Part shown: piece after piece, positions 1-12,210 of the stretch | How positions within the stretch are numbered: the stretch's first letter is position 1 | How the letters are laid out: each line of letters opens with the position of its first letter | Origin: Azorinus chamasolen | Taxonomy: Eukaryota; Mollusca; Bivalvia; Cardiida; Solecurtidae | Direction of reading: 5' to 3' | Length of the DNA: 64,000 nucleotides | NCBI GenBank assembly: GCA_963576725.1 | Contig: OY755243.1 | Span: forward strand, 40,223,243 to 40,287,242 | The notes under the pieces: model-generated | Seen by the model: the letters and a program-made list of their open reading frames with translations, nothing else | Database searches by the model: none | Told to the model about the DNA's origin: nothing | Program-made: the position numbers and the translations under genes

Positions 1-423
1 ATGATACGATTTGAAGCAGACGACTATATGCTCGGGTTTGAAGCAGACGACTACATGCACGAGTATCAAACAAACGATTATATGATCGAGTTTGAAACAG
101 ACGACTGTATATTAGGGGTTGAAGCAGACGACTACATACTCGAGTTTGAAACAGACGACTATATGCTCGAGTTTGAAGCAGACGACTGTATGTTAAGATT
201 TGAAGCAGACGACTATATGCTCGAGTTTGAAGCAAACGACTGTATGTTAGGGTTTGAAGCAGGCGACTATATGCTCGAGTTTGAAACAGACGACTATATG
301 CTCGAGTTTGAAGCAGACGACTGACTATATGCTTGAGTTTGAAGCAGATGACTATATATTAGGGTTTGAAGCAGACGACTGTATGTTAGGGGTTGAAGCA
401 GACGACTGACTATATGCTCGAGT
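1..423 (+). repeat. 27-bp minisatellite, translatable as a 9-aa repeat
   Basis: About fifteen units of roughly 27 bp (core TTTGAAGCAGACGACTATAT) run in from the left edge. One frame is open from base 1 to a stop at 322-324 and reads as a 9-residue repeat of the type FEADDYMLE. After 324 the units carry short insertions that shift the frame. It could be the 3' end of an acidic repeat protein, but the lack of other exon signals favours a non-coding minisatellite. Confidence 0.75.
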
Positions 424-755
424 TTGAAGCAGACGGCCTTGTCCGTCTGACTCAGCATTAGTGGAAACAGTTTACCTACATACATAAACCACTAGGTTTT
501 ATATACAGATAAAAATGATAATTCATGTGAATATACGGTTGGATATTTCGTGTGAAAAGTTGCTTTTGAAACACCAAAACAATGAATAACATCCGCTGAC
601 CTAAAGTATATTAGGTCGTTTTGAAACTACTGAAAACATCTTGTCGTCTGCTATTATAAACGAGCGCATTGTCTTTTCCAGTAAAATACATAATTTGTGG
701 ACCATACGCTTTGAATTCTCCCAATTGCCATTTATTCTTCTTGCCTTATAAACTA
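424..755. other. no feature recognised
   Basis: AT-rich sequence between the minisatellite and the first foldback element. No exon, RNA gene or repeat was recognised. Confidence 0.4.
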
Positions 756-960
756 CAGTAGCTCCTGCCTTAAGCGGCCACCAAAATGATGTCTAATCAT
801 GGGTCTGTAAGGCAGGTAGTAGCATAATGCAGGTCAAAAGTAATACAGAAAGCTCCTGTTGAATCTTTCTGCATTATATTTGCCCTGCATTAAGCAACCA
901 CCTGCTTTTTAACACCCATGTGTTCAAAAAAGGAACGACCTGTTAAGACAGGTTCTATTG
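756..960. mobile_element. decayed P-type foldback MITE
   Basis: Starts TACAGTAGCTCCTGCCTTAA and ends GACAGGTTCTATTGTA. The inner arms GCAGGTCAAAAGTAATACAG and GCATTATATTTGCCCTGC are imperfectly complementary. It is related to P2 by the interior and has diverged ends. Confidence 0.5.
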
Positions 961-1197
961 TATGTGCCTTAGTTGAATCATATTTTCATCATGAGGGATT
1001 GTTTCTGCGATAATTCTTTTGTTGATCTGATTGTTAAAGAATGATTGATGAAACAAACAGTGAAGACTCTGAACCGATTGCCTCCGTCCCTATCAGCCAT
1101 ATGAATGTGGGAAACGAGTATACAAGCCTGTGTATATAGGGTAGATGATTCAGATCAGATGATTCCTAGAGGAGTCACCTAACCAAAATATCATATA

Positions 1198-1401
1198 CAG
1201 TAAAACCTCTCTATAACGGTCATTAAATTACATCAAATATTTTGTGTTAAAGGCAGGTGGCTGCTTAAAGCAATGTGAAAGTAAAACAGAACGCTCCAAT
1301 AGGAGCGTTCTGGTTTACTTTCACCTTGCTTTAAGCAGCCACCTGCCCTAAATACCAACTAATTAAAACAGTTTAGTGGCCGTTATAGAGATGTTTTACT
1401 G
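1198..1401. mobile_element. P1 foldback MITE
   Basis: Terminal inverted repeats begin CAGTAAAACCTCTCTATAAC, flanked by TA on both sides. The interior is a near-perfect palindrome centred on GCTCCAATAGGAGC. No coding capacity; it resembles non-autonomous pogo/Tigger elements. Confidence 0.8.
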
Positions 1402-2237
1402 TACATCTAACTAATATTCAGTATGTAATTATTTCTTACATGAATATTCATAAGATAACGAATTAAATACCAGGCAGACTAATCATTCTTTATATTACAT
1501 GTATATGCATATGTTGCAAAGTGCACTCCATACACGTATGTGGCTGAACTGGGCATTCATAATCGCGGTTATGGATTGAGCACAACGCATTTCCTTGTGG
1601 AAATTAAAACTACATTTAAATATTGATTTTTGAATTTTGTGTTTGATGTTTTTACCCCGTGAACTCAGCTTGTGAAAATTAATAAGCTGAAATAGGGTAC
1701 ATGTACAGTGATGTCCCTTCAAACAGGACTTTAAATAAAGAAGAACTTGGATCACTACTTAATACGGAGTGACAGTCACACGGATTTCTCCTGTAGACGT
1801 TTTATTTCACGATTTTCACCCTGTATTAAGCAAACACCTGTCTTAAAGACCGGGTTATTTTAAAAGCCTGCTTCGTCCCATTTATTTTACATATTTACTT
1901 CACCGATTTACGCCCAACATTTGAATGCATACATTTTTGCTAGACATAGAGGAATCTGTATAAGATTAAAATTTCCCATATATATACAGTTCGAATGATA
2001 ATACATGTATATTTAGAAAACGAGCCGAAATCAGTCCATCACTTTAGGTGTGTGAAAATAAGAATGGAAGGAAAACCGAAAGAAAAACAAAAAAGCATGG
2101 AACTTATCAAAATGCATTGAGAAAAAGGAAAAATTGAAACAAGTTACGTAAGTATGTAGATGAAGTGAGTCTAACCCTTTCAATCTTGAATTATCAGAGA
2201 GCACCAGTGTTTAACTAGTCCACTCAGTATGAAAGAC

Positions 2238-2484
2238 TTAACCTTTTCGGCGCCAAATTTCTAATTGTCGTCTGCAATCCAAGTTTGTTAAATCATTCAG
2301 TAAAATAAGGAAATGAGATAAATAAATGCAAATTTCAAAGGAATAAAGCACATATATAGAAATAGAGATTGAGACAAATAGTGAAGTCCCTGATCAGACG
2401 CCGCCTTTTCAAGGCGGCGTCTGATCTGGGACTGCACTATTTGTCGTGGTGCATTTATGCGACTGTGGCGGTGAAAGGCTTGAA
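2238..2484 (+). mobile_element. T4 foldback MITE
   Basis: Starts at TTAACCTTTTCGGCGCCAA and ends in GGCGGTGAAAGGCTTGAA. It holds the hairpin GTCCCTGATCAGACGCCGCC / GGCGGCGTCTGATCTGGGAC. Copies at 32723 (same strand) and 42120 (opposite strand) define its ends. Confidence 0.75.
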
Positions 2485-2860
2485 ATTGCTAAATGATTTT
2501 GAATGATAAACAGTGCAGACCCTGATCAGAGGGTTCCTCTAGGAACCCCCTTATATTGGTCTGTATTGTTTGCAAATGTGTGAATGAGAATAGGAAACAT
2601 ATTTATATCGCAGTATTTTGGTTGCCTTGGTTATCATCAATTTATTTTCTGAGCAGTTCGGTCTTTGTATAGATTATAGGTCTCCCCTATTTGCTTATAG
2701 AATTACACACAATGCCATATTTTCATACATGGATATTCATTAGGTACACGTAGGACCGAATATGATACTTATTTGAGTGTTCGGATAAGCGAGTGTTCGG
2801 ATTAGCGAGTGTTCGGATGGGCAGGTGTTCTGATTAGAGTATTTAATGTAGCTGTGGTAT
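2485..2860. other. MITE remnant and unclassified sequence
   Basis: A decayed T1-like hairpin (GCAGACCCTGATCAGAGGGT with a TCCTCTAGGA centre) lies at about 2510-2575. The rest is unassigned and includes a short tandem GAGTGTTCGGATTAGC near 2780-2820. Confidence 0.4.
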
Positions 2861-3092
2861 GCGGTCGGTGGTCTAGTAGTAATGTGCTTGACTACAAATT
2901 CGGAGGTCCGGGGTTCAAATCCCGGTCCCTCCCGGAAATTTCGGAGACGCTATTCAATGTCGCCCACCCGCACCTCCTCTCCGTCCAGGAGTTAAAATGG
3001 GCACCTGTGAGGGTCATTAGCCGGTACTGCGACTGCATGATTACGCCATATGTTAGCAGTGCTCAGTATTGTAGGCGAATGACTCAATGGCC
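2861..3092 (+). mobile_element. tRNA-derived SINE, family S1
   Basis: The head resembles a tRNA gene, with an A-box-like GGTCTAGTAGTAATGTG and a B box GGGGTTCAAATCC. The body continues through CACCTGTGAGGGTCATTAGC to a GCGAATG tail. A second copy at 59050-59262 has the same head and body, so this is a SINE and not a lone tRNA gene. Confidence 0.8.
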
Positions 3093-3728
3093 AGGGGAGT
3101 AAATGTACAGTCGACTGAACGGTCCTTCGGACTGAAAGTAGACAATGACTAGGTACTTTTTAACATACCCTTCTGGTTTTATGTTTCCGCCGTTTGAAGT
3201 ATATGGGAACATAGGTTGCCTTTTTGTTCGTCCGTTTGTGCATCGTAAAAGAGTCACTGGGTTTTCATTCAAATGAAACTCAAACGTACAATGTATTTTT
3301 CAATGAATTACTTGTCCCATTTTTATTAAATTTACGCTGTTGTCATCTTCCCACCTCCAAGGCTTTGATGAATAACACAAAAGTGACAAAGAAAAGATAT
3401 CTATTCATTTATAATGCTGATGAATGACACTTGATTTTTTTTATGGAAATAGTTTGTGTTTAAGTTATTGCTTAATTTTTCCTTCCTAAATCCACCTTTT
3501 GACGCCATAACAAACATAGTAGATCCAGATTATATAGTTTCCATTGGGAACTGTATTCAGGGTCTCCTATTTCTTGCTTATATACTGAAGATCTGTTTCT
3601 CTATTGCAGTGGCACAATAATTTGTACTTTGTATGCTTTATACAAGAACTTAATTACATGTATTTGATATTAATTATAGGCGAGGTCTTTCATGAATATT
3701 GATGAAATAATTGCTTAAATTCACCGAG
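3093..3728. other. no feature recognised
   Basis: Unassigned AT-rich sequence with only short open frames and no splice-supported exon. Confidence 0.4.
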
Positions 3729-3898
3729 TTGTAATTGGTTGGTTTTTAGGGCAGGTGGCTGTTTAAAGCAATGTGAAAGTAAAACAGAACGCTCCTATAG
3801 GAGCGTTCTGTTTTACTTTCACCTTGCTTTAGCAGCCACTTGTCTTTAACACAAAATATTTTATGTAATTTAGTGGCCGTTATAGAGAGGTTTTACTG
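3729..3898. mobile_element. P1 foldback MITE, 5'-truncated
   Basis: The left terminal repeat is missing. The palindrome around GCTCCTATAGGAGC and the right end GGCCGTTATAGAGAGG...ACTG plus TA are intact. Confidence 0.75.
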
Positions 3899-4047
3899 TA
3901 TGTACACATGAATTTTTCTATTAGTAGAAACTGTACATATCTATTCTTATTCATAAGGAAACAGAGAAGATCCCGATCAGACGGTCCCAATAGGGACCGT
4001 TTAATCTGTGTCTACTCTGTTGACAAAGGCGTGAAAAGGCGTTTATA

Positions 4048-4303
4048 TTAACCCATTCCCTCATATTGACGACTTTTGACCCATTCCCTCATATTGACGA
4101 CTTTTTTCGACTCTGTAAAAGCCACTTTGTGAAACCATTATGATAAATAGAGCATTTGCTCCTATAGGAGCAAATGCTCTATTTATCACAATGGTTTCAA
4201 ACTACAAAATTCTAAAAGTTTCCTTTTCTCTAGTTAATGCTCCTTTTCGGTAGATGTATTCAAAGAGTCTGTATCTAAAAATAGCCTATGAGGTAATGGG
4301 TTA
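4048..4303. mobile_element. T2 foldback MITE
   Basis: Flanked by TTAA at 4048 on the left; the right end is ATGGGTTA. Starts CCCATTCCCTCATATTGACG, and this first ~30 bp is duplicated in tandem. The centre is the perfect palindrome GATAAATAGAGCATTTGCTCC and its complement. Confidence 0.8.
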
Positions 4304-4624
4304 GGGAAAGGGATAAACAATGAAGGGCCATTCTACTTTGAATATTCAACCATCACATTAATTTAATGTTGTATAAACAGTAAATGAGTAACTTACTTCA
4401 ACTAGTTTGGCCAAGTCATTGTGGATATACGTTACAGTTAACAGATACATGTACTTAGATGAGTAATGGTACATGTTTGATTTAAAATTCAGATGTGTTT
4501 CGTTTTATTTGATTCAAATAGAACCTGTCTTGAGTGAGGTCTAATTATTGGTCTGTAAGGCATGTGGTAACTTAATGTTGGTCAAAAGTAATTCAGAAAC
4601 TTTCTGGATTACGTTTGCCCTTCA

Positions 4625-4850
4625 TTAACCCTTTCCCTGTTGCATATTCATGTAAGAAATAATGACGTCATTAATATTAATACTAATATTTTTATAATCG
4701 CATATTTTTGCTCAAGCAGAAGCTGTAGAATCAGATCTATATCATACCATAAGCAAACAAAGTAGACCCTGATTAGACGGCTCAAATATGAGCCATCTAA
4801 TCTGGGTCTACTCTGTTTGCAGAATATAAATATTGAATAAACAATGCGTT
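4625..4850 (-). mobile_element. T1 foldback MITE, partial
   Basis: Starts TTAACCCTTTCCCTGTTGC, then TGAATATTCA-like AT-rich sequence, then the hairpin GTAGACCCTGATTAGACGGC / GCCATCTAATCTGGGTCTAC. The other TTAA end is lost. Confidence 0.6.
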
Positions 4851-5199
4851 GTATGGAATTTATCACAGAAGAAAACTATTTTTATGACAAACAGTGTAGA
4901 CCCTGATCTGAGTCTATCTTGTCTTTGCAAAGTATTGTATACTCGTGTCCCGCATTTTGAGGGTTACCCTCGAAATGGTCTCTGTCCCTACTAGTCACGA
5001 GAGAACTAGATGCTATATAATTACGATTACACTAGTAGTAGCATACATTCAGAGGCTGGACTGGTATATATCACAATAGTGTCATCACAAGCTGTGTTGA
5101 CCCACTTAACAACGAGTGCACGGATCAGCGTTAAAAACACAATACAGCTGTCACACAACGGATGTCAAAGCATTTGTCTTTAGGTCATATATGGGTAGG

Positions 5200-5404
5200 T
5201 TAACCCTTGCTCAACTGTGAAAAAATAATGTCTGCTCAAATTTTAATATGATTCATTTTTTACTACACCCAATTCGATCAAGCTTTTTTAGAAACTGTTA
5301 ATCAAGTGTCAAAGAGTTTGGATCCTGATGAGACGCCGATGTGCAGGGTGTCTCATCTGGATCCAAACTGTTTGCAAATACGAGTCAGGCCACGAAAGGG
5401 TTAA
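5200..5404. mobile_element. T5-like foldback MITE
   Basis: TTAA at both ends (5200, 5401). The right end reads CACGAAAGGGTTAA. The hairpin is TTGGATCCTGATGAGACGCC paired with GTCTCATCTGGATCCAA. Confidence 0.65.
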
Positions 5405-5514
5405 TGCAGGATGAAAGTAATCCGGAAAGCTCCTGATGTGATGGAATCATTCTGCATTACTTTGCTTCAAAAATGATTTAAACAGTTATGTGCTGTTAAA
5501 AACCTGAATTAAGA

Positions 5515-5760
5515 GTAGAGCCTGTCTTGAATGACCTTGTATTGGTTGGGCACATGGATATTAAAAATCAAGTGGGTGCTTAATGCTGGTCAAAAGTAAT
5601 GCAGAAAACTCCTATAGGAGCTTTCTGCAGTACATCTGGCCTGCATTAAGATACCACCTGCCGTATAGACCCATATTTAGACTCCTTTTAGACGTTCACT
5701 TAAGACAAAGTTTACTCTATGTACACTAGGCGGTCGCTTTAAGCGGTTTTATTGCATTTA
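5515..5760. mobile_element. P-type foldback MITE, diverged
   Basis: The interior (GTAATGCAGAAAACTCCTATAGGAGCTTTCTGC) is P2-like, but the ends (GTAGAGCCTGTCTTGAATGA and GCGGTCGCTTTAAGCGG) are different. A related copy is at 14066. Confidence 0.55.
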
Positions 5761-6985
5761 CTTATTGTATATTGCAGTGAGAACCTCTAAACCGGACGTT
5801 AAGTAAAGAAGAATTTAAAACGTTTTAGACAAGTGACTGTTTATTGTAAAAACAAATGACTTTCACACAGCATTAAGCTGTCACCTGATTTAAAGTGAAA
5901 GTCTCTACAATAAACACATCTTTTCAATAACATCATAAAACTTGATATTTGTTAATATGTTCAGTCATTATTATGAAGATTGTCAATATGAACTTATATC
6001 GAAACATGCCCCTATGTTACGAAATAAACCGTTTTCATAGATACATATGATTTTGTATCGGCCTTTATCGAACAGTTAACGAAACTAAAAAGTAAACCGA
6101 ATAAATACTAATAAATTGCCGAATAGCACCGGGTATTCATGTAGGGTTCGTCTTCTTCAGCTTTAACCGATTGGTTTTCCTTTCAGTATTTAAACAAATG
6201 ATTTATGTATTTGTTAATTTGTTATGCATTTTTAAAACACTTTTCAAGTAGAGACTATCATTTTATAACCGACGGTGGTATTAATTGCGTGTTAGATATG
6301 TTTTATTATGCATGTATTTGGGCATCGAAAAGTGTCGTAAAAAGTGTATTTTCATACGTGACGTGTCATGGTTTAGTTTGAATAACATTGTACAAGTATG
6401 CATCATTTTAGCCAAGTTCATGAAATAATATAGTTTTAGCTACTAAGGGAATTAGAAAGATTGCGCAAATTAAACATTTCAACCCTGGATACGCATGTAC
6501 ATGTACTGTCATTTACAAACGGTGTAGACACAGACCAGGCTGCTCCTCTAGGATACCTCTGATCAGGGTCTTCACTGTTTGTCATTCAAAATTCTCTAGC
6601 ACGTCTAAACTTTTCATACTGAGTTAAACACTGATTGACTATTCCACTCTGATAATTCAGGATTGAAGGGGTTAAGCAGATGACATACTCTAACCTTCCC
6701 AACTGTCACACGACAAGGTCACGGGACTAAGGTCAAAGTCAATATCTGCCGCCACCTGTCATTTCGCAATAGGGGTTTGCATATACGGATATAATAAAGT
6801 TTTAATAGTTTCTGTACAAAATGTTGGTAGTAGCAGTAGTAGTAAACTATTTTGTTATTGTTGTTAAGAAATATTACATCTATCAGTCATTAAAACAACG
6901 TTTTATCGTAGTTAATGTAATGTTGAAAGCTAGATTAGATCGCATTATACTCCGTGACTATGGTATTAGCATAATTATATAGTGT
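5761..6985. other. mostly unassigned; one T1-like hairpin remnant
   Basis: A decayed T1-type hairpin (GTGTAGACACAGACCAGGCT with CTCCTCTAGGA centre) sits at about 6518-6585. No gene was seen in the rest. Confidence 0.4.
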
Positions 6986-7228
6986 TTAACCCTTTCCTCC
7001 ATTAATACGCCTTTCTACGCCTTTGCAAACAGAGCAGACCCAGATCAGACGGCTCCTAGAGGAGCCGTCTGATCAGGATCTCCTCTGTTTGCTTATGGGA
7101 TTACGTAAATCTGATTATACACTCTCTGCCACAGTCAAAAGTTTCTTTGTTACTAATGCTTTAAATTAGTTAGGCTCATTAGTATTCATGACGTCATTAT
7201 TTCTTACATGAATATTCATGGAGTAAAG
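6986..7228 (+). mobile_element. T1 foldback MITE
   Basis: Starts TTAACCCTTTCCTCCATTAA. The hairpin GCAGACCCAGATCAGACGGC / GCCGTCTGATCAGGATC has centre TCCTAGAGGA, followed by GTTTGCTTATGGGATTACG and an ATGAATATTCATG tail. Confidence 0.75.
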
Positions 7229-7300
7229 ATTTAAGTTAGTTACAGCCGCACAGAAGAATCTCTGAACCGCACTTTCAGTAAAGAAGATTTTAGATCTGTA

Positions 7301-7555
7301 TTAACCATTCGCTTGCTATTCACGTCAATATACCTACCTGTAAATAGTGAAGACCCAGATGAGACAGCTCCTGCAGGAGCTGTCTCATCAGGGTCTGCAC
7401 TCTTTACATATTGATTGTGCAACCAGTGCACTCCACAGCAGTGATTGCACAGCAAAATACATACTGGTACACCGTGAAGATATATTTATGTAATTATACA
7501 ACAGGGCACGAGTAATGGAGAAATGTATTTTAAAATTCAGCAAGAGAAGGGTTAA
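7301..7555 (+). mobile_element. T3 foldback MITE
   Basis: TTAA at both ends. Starts TTAACCATTCGCTTGCTATT and ends GCAAGAGAAGGGTTAA. The hairpin is AGATGAGACAGCTCCTGCAG and its complement. Confidence 0.8.
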
Positions 7556-8004
7556 GCACGTGAATGCGTAATACAGGGTGAACTTTAGATCCTTCTGTGA
7601 GCAATCTGCATGACTTTCATCATCTCTGCCACCTATCTTCAAGACGGGTATTGATACTAATTCTAAAGTCAGGTTTACAGTGGTTTAACTGTAGACGAAG
7701 AACAACAGTCAGTGGTTCTGAAAAATAGCTTGGTATTGATTCAATGATAATTACGCCAAAACTGTCCACAAGGGTTTGTTTCCGGAGTCATTGTCACAAT
7801 AAAGTCTTACAGCAGTTTTTCCTGTTAACATTTAGCACGCAGCATACTGATTTGTGACTACATTCGCAAACGGTTTGGATCCAGATGAGACACCGAGTAA
7901 CTCGGCGTGACATCAGAATCCAAACTGTTTGACACTCGGATTAGAGAAAGACCATATACATGTACATGTAGTTTATAGTGTGTTAATAGGAAATAAGTCA
8001 TGGT
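7556..8004. other. T5-like hairpin remnant and unassigned sequence
   Basis: A T5-like hairpin (TTTGGATCCAGATGAGACAC / GGCGTGACATCAGAATCC) lies near 7872-7932. Nothing else was recognised. Confidence 0.45.
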
Positions 8005-8226
8005 TTAACCCATTCCCCCATATTGACGACTCTATAAAAGTCACTTTGCGAAACCATTGTGATAAATAGAGCATTTTCTCCTATAGGAGCAAATGCTCTA
8101 TTTATCACAATGGTTTCAAACTACACAGTTCTAAAATTTTCCTTTTCTCAAGTTAATGCTCCTTTTCGGTAGATTAATTCAAAGAGGTTGTATCTAAAAA
8201 AAATAGCCTATGAGGTAATGGGTTAA
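8005..8226. mobile_element. T2 foldback MITE, complete
   Basis: TTAA at 8005 and 8223. Starts CCCATTCCCCCATATTGACG and ends GAGGTAATGGG. The palindromic centre is TCTCCTATAGGAGC. Confidence 0.85.
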
Positions 8227-8565
8227 GCTTGTCAAGATCTACTCAGCAAATTAGTAAAATGACTTCCACTGACATGCATACAATGCAGGGTCGGAAATAT
8301 CTTTATTTAACAATACTGTCCGCTAGATTAAAATAACAGCTGACCATATTGTTTTTTAAAGTATCCAAATTGATAAAAGAATGCTAACTATTTGACTAAG
8401 TTGTAATTTCCTTACAAACACCCATTTCTACCACTATTCAACATTTACTCTACTGTGAAAAAAAGTCTGTCTAGTTTTGATCTGCATCTAAGCAGAAGAA
8501 GACAAAACTTTCATGTGTTGGATATCGAAGCCTCCGATGTTTTTCTCCGATATATTTTAGCCTAT

Positions 8566-8815
8566 TTAACCCTTCGCTTGGTATTCACGTCCATGTGCCT
8601 ACCTGTAAATAGTGAAGACCCAGATGAGACAGCTCCTGCAGGAATTGTCTCATCAAGGTCAGCACTATTTACAAGTTAAGTGTGCAACCAGTGCACTCCA
8701 CAGCAGTGATTGCACAGCGCAATACTTGTACACTGTGAAGATATATGTAATTATACAATAGGGCATGGGTAAAGAAGGAGAAATGTATTTTAAAATTCAG
8801 CAAGAGAAGGGTTAA
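8566..8815 (+). mobile_element. T3 foldback MITE
   Basis: TTAA at both ends. The same structure as the copy at 7301, with one base change in the right arm of the hairpin (GGAATTGTCTCATC). Confidence 0.8.
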
Positions 8816-9409
8816 TATTTATTCGGGTTTAGTGTCATAACTGTTCGAAGTAGGCGGAAAATATTTTGTTATACAACAAAATAAAAATAAGTATCGCCGA
8901 AAACGATTTATTTTGTATCACGTTGGCATTTTTCGATATAATATCAAATTGACATTCTTCATGGGAATAATTGAACATATGTTATGATTTTATTGAAAAC
9001 ATTCGTTTTATCGCACAAATTGTCACGTTCTTCTTCCCTTGACTGGGGCACCTTAGATGTGTTGAATATTCTACCAGTTTTGCTTTACGCTTACCCTCCT
9101 CTCCTGTTAATTTTGATTGAAGTCAAGTTGCGTTATCATTTTGGTTTTGAATACATGTATTTCAAATAATTGAGGCTCTGCAATGTCTGGTGGAAGTGTA
9201 TTCCAGTCCTTAATTCTATGATTGCAGAATGCCTATTTCCTAGAATCTGTTTTTGATGTTTCCGCTATATAAATTATAACTGGGGTTTTGCACAGCTAGT
9301 TTTCCGTGTGGCCTTTGTTATTTTTCTGGATTTATTTGCACTTTATTATCAACGATTTTATCTAACATATTTAATCTGCTTCCTGCTTTATTTGAGATGT
9401 TTTAGATAT

Positions 9410-9586
9410 AGTAAAACCCCTCTAATGCGACCACCTAAAAGATGTATAATTCTGGGTGCTAGATGCAGGTGGTAGCTTAATGCAGGACAAAAGTAATGCA
9501 TTACTTTTACCCTGCATTAATGAAAACCTTTATATAAAGACACCCATGTCGATTCATTAAGTGGTCGCATTAGAGGGGTTCTACTG
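9410..9586. mobile_element. P2 MITE with a shortened hairpin
   Basis: Ends match P2 (AGTAAAACCCCTCTAATGCG and GGTCGCATTAGAGGGG). The centre is only AAAGTAATGCATTACTTTT, so the innermost ~28 bp of the usual palindrome are gone, symmetrically. Confidence 0.75.
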
Positions 9587-10110
9587 TATTTCCACTCAAG
9601 TTGTTGTAGCATCACTTTAGCATGTTAATGTATAGCAGTGGTAGATATGGGATTTTTTTGTCAGAAAAAAGGCTGTGCCAGGTTTTGAACGTCTTTGTAC
9701 TTTTGTATATTAATCTATAGAGATTTGAAACTAATTGAAGGGATGATTATCTCGTGTTTCAGAGTGTGTAATCCTGTTAAGATATTGCACATACGCTTGT
9801 TTTTAAAACTATCCCAGATATAAACTCTTTTCTAGGTCTTGGCAAAAAGTGTAGACCCATATTAGACGACCCCGACAGTATCCGTCTGAGCAGGGTCTGT
9901 TAAGTTTGCTTATTAAATTAAATAGATCTGGCTCTACAGTTTCTACTAATACCACAACTTCGTGTGTACATAATTATGTCATTATAAAAACTAGTCATGA
10001 AGTCATTACAATTTACAGAAATTAGTTATTCCCCCATTACAGACATACTCAACAGGGAAAGGATAATGGCATTAGAGACTCGTCATGAGGAAGTACAATG
10101 GCTTCAAATA
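9587..10110. other. T1-like remnant and unassigned sequence
   Basis: A weak T1-like fragment (AAGTGTAGACCCATATTAGA ... CGTCTGAGCAGGGTCTG) lies at 9846-9910. No exon was recognised. Confidence 0.4.
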
Positions 10111-10316
10111 CAGTAGTTACCCCTTTAATGCAGCCACTTAATAAATAAACACTTCTGTCTTCATAAGCAGGTGGCTGCTTACTGCAAGACGAAAGTAATG
10201 CAGAAAGCTCCTATAGGAGCTTTTCTGCATAACTTTCGTACTGCATTAAGCTGCCACCTGTCCGTGTCACCAGAATTATGTCTCTTTTTGGTGGTCGCAT
10301 TAGAGGGGGTTTACTG
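10111..10316. mobile_element. P2 foldback MITE
   Basis: Full-length P2 with palindrome GCAGAAAGCTCCTATAGGAG and right end GGTCGCATTAGAGGGGG...ACTG, then TA. Confidence 0.75.
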
Positions 10317-10550
10317 TACATACCGTTATCCCAGGCATGTTGTATCTTCAGTGTTAAGGAAGCTGAGCGAAGTTTCTTCTTCATAAAAATTATCCTCATT
10401 TATGCTTTGGAGTAGTCTTTCTTTCATGTCTTTACAAAGACGTAATCAGAGTGTCGAGCAGTTTCGATCCTGCATGGATGCCGAGTAATTCGGCGTCTCT
10501 TCTGGATCCAAACTATTTATAAATATAATTATACATTAGCTCTTAGTGAG

Positions 10551-10813
10551 TTAACATTTCCCCTGTGAATATTCATGTAAAGATAACATTATGCATATTT
10601 CATAGCTGATGTTTTACAATAGGATATACATAATATATGCTACTATAAAACACGGTGCTTTGATATTGGTAGAAACTCTAGAGTCAGGTCTATTATAATT
10701 CTGTAAACAAACAGATCAGATCCTGACAGGACAGCTCCTGTGGGAGTCGTCTGATCTGGGTCTACTTTGTTTGCAAAGGCGTGAAAATGCGTTTATTTGT
10801 AGGAAAGGACTTA
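10551..10813 (-). mobile_element. T1 foldback MITE, diverged
   Basis: Reads TTAACATTTCCCCTGTGAAT on the left. The hairpin is AGATCCTGACAGGACAGCTC / GTCGTCTGATCTGGGTCT, with the end AAGGCGTGAAAATGCG. Confidence 0.6.
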
Positions 10814-12006
10814 AGGTTAAAAATACGGCGCCCAATGAGTATGACAAGCTGTTAACATTGTATCAGCATGAGTATGACATTGTTTTTGCAACAGGAAAAT
10901 ATTCAGTAAAACCTTCACTATGCCGAAATTTTGGTAAAGAAAAATTAAAATGTTGATTCAGGCGGCTACTTCATGCAAGGTGAAAGTCAGACAAAACTCT
11001 CGTAGCTGAGCCTTATTGAAAATAGACTTTAACTACTTGCATATACAGACAATGAAAAATACATTCATGCATATATGTTGCAATACATATTGATGAGTGA
11101 ACTTGTTTAGTTACATTTTCATTACATTCACCATATTACGCTGAGTTATCAGAGTAGAACAGTCCATCACAGCAGCGTCCATTCAGTATACAGCTTGGTA
11201 AGATATTGTATGACAAACAGTGCAGATCCTGATCAAAGGGTTCTTGTCTGGGTCTACACTCTTTGCAAGTGCCAGTTCACTCGTTTCCCACATTAAAGGG
11301 TTAATGTGCAGCATCGTTCCGCGGCGACTGGTCTTGATCTATACTCGTAGCATGTGTCTAGTTTGTGCATTGATTAATAATCCTCAGCTGCTCGCTTCAT
11401 TTGTCACCCATGTCTTTATCTCTACCTGACAGTCTGTCCAGGTAGACGAATGTAGATAATTATGTACATTGTCGTCGGTATAGCCTGTCTGTATATTTAC
11501 ATAGTGCTTAATAAGACGCGCTGTCTTTTTGTTCATATTAGAATATTACCTGTCATTTTGACAACATGCACATTTTCCAAACTGCCGTTGATTAAAAAAT
11601 ACATGTACGCCCATCGAGTGCTAAGTGCAGACGTATTATAGCTACGATAAATGAGATGAAGTCTTGATGGTAAATTGAAACCAAATGCGACAGCTCATCA
11701 AGACTCAGTTTGTTTAGCACAATGATCATCATTTTAGAACTGAAATGTAAGGGAATATAAGATGACAAGTTTGCAAGTAACCCCCTTACCTCATGGATAT
11801 CTAATAACATATAATGACTATAAATATTAATCAGTTGAGATTTTAAATAATGACATAATTAATAAGTTGATATTTTCCCATGGCAGAATCTGTCATATCT
11901 GTGTTATTTCATTGACGCTGATCAGACGGCTCCTAAGGGAACCAGCTGATCTAAGTCTGTTTGCAAAGGCGTGTAAAGGCATGCATATGAGGTATATGCT
12001 TAAATA
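10814..12006. other. no gene recognised
   Basis: Unassigned sequence with small T1-like hairpin remnants at about 11215-11280 and 11920-11980. Confidence 0.4.
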
Positions 12007-12210
12007 CAGTAAAACATCTCTATAACGACCACTACAATGTGTTAATTAGTTGGTATTTAGGGCAGGTGGCTGCTTAAAGCAAGGTGAACGTAAAACAGAA
12101 CGCTCCTATAGGAGCGTTCTGTTTTACCTTCACCTTGCTTTAAGTAGCCACCTGTCTTTAACACAAAATACTTGGTGTAATTTAGTGGCCGTTATGGAGA
12201 GGTTTTACTG
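12007..12210. mobile_element. P1 foldback MITE, complete
   Basis: Both terminal repeats and TA flanks are present. The arms around GCTCCTATAGGAGC pair over more than 30 bp. Confidence 0.8.

Noticed and set aside
2861..2935. Possible tRNA gene
   Set aside because: A and B boxes are present, but the acceptor stem does not close and the sequence continues into a body shared with 59050-59262, so it is a SINE.
7388..8679. Small open frames over T3 copies (also at 29434 and 38372)
   Set aside because: Near-identical peptides arise at every T3 copy because the frames are MITE sequence, not genes.
10771..10956. 61-codon plus frame after a T1 element
   Set aside because: Partly made of T1 end sequence; the rest has no recognisable content.
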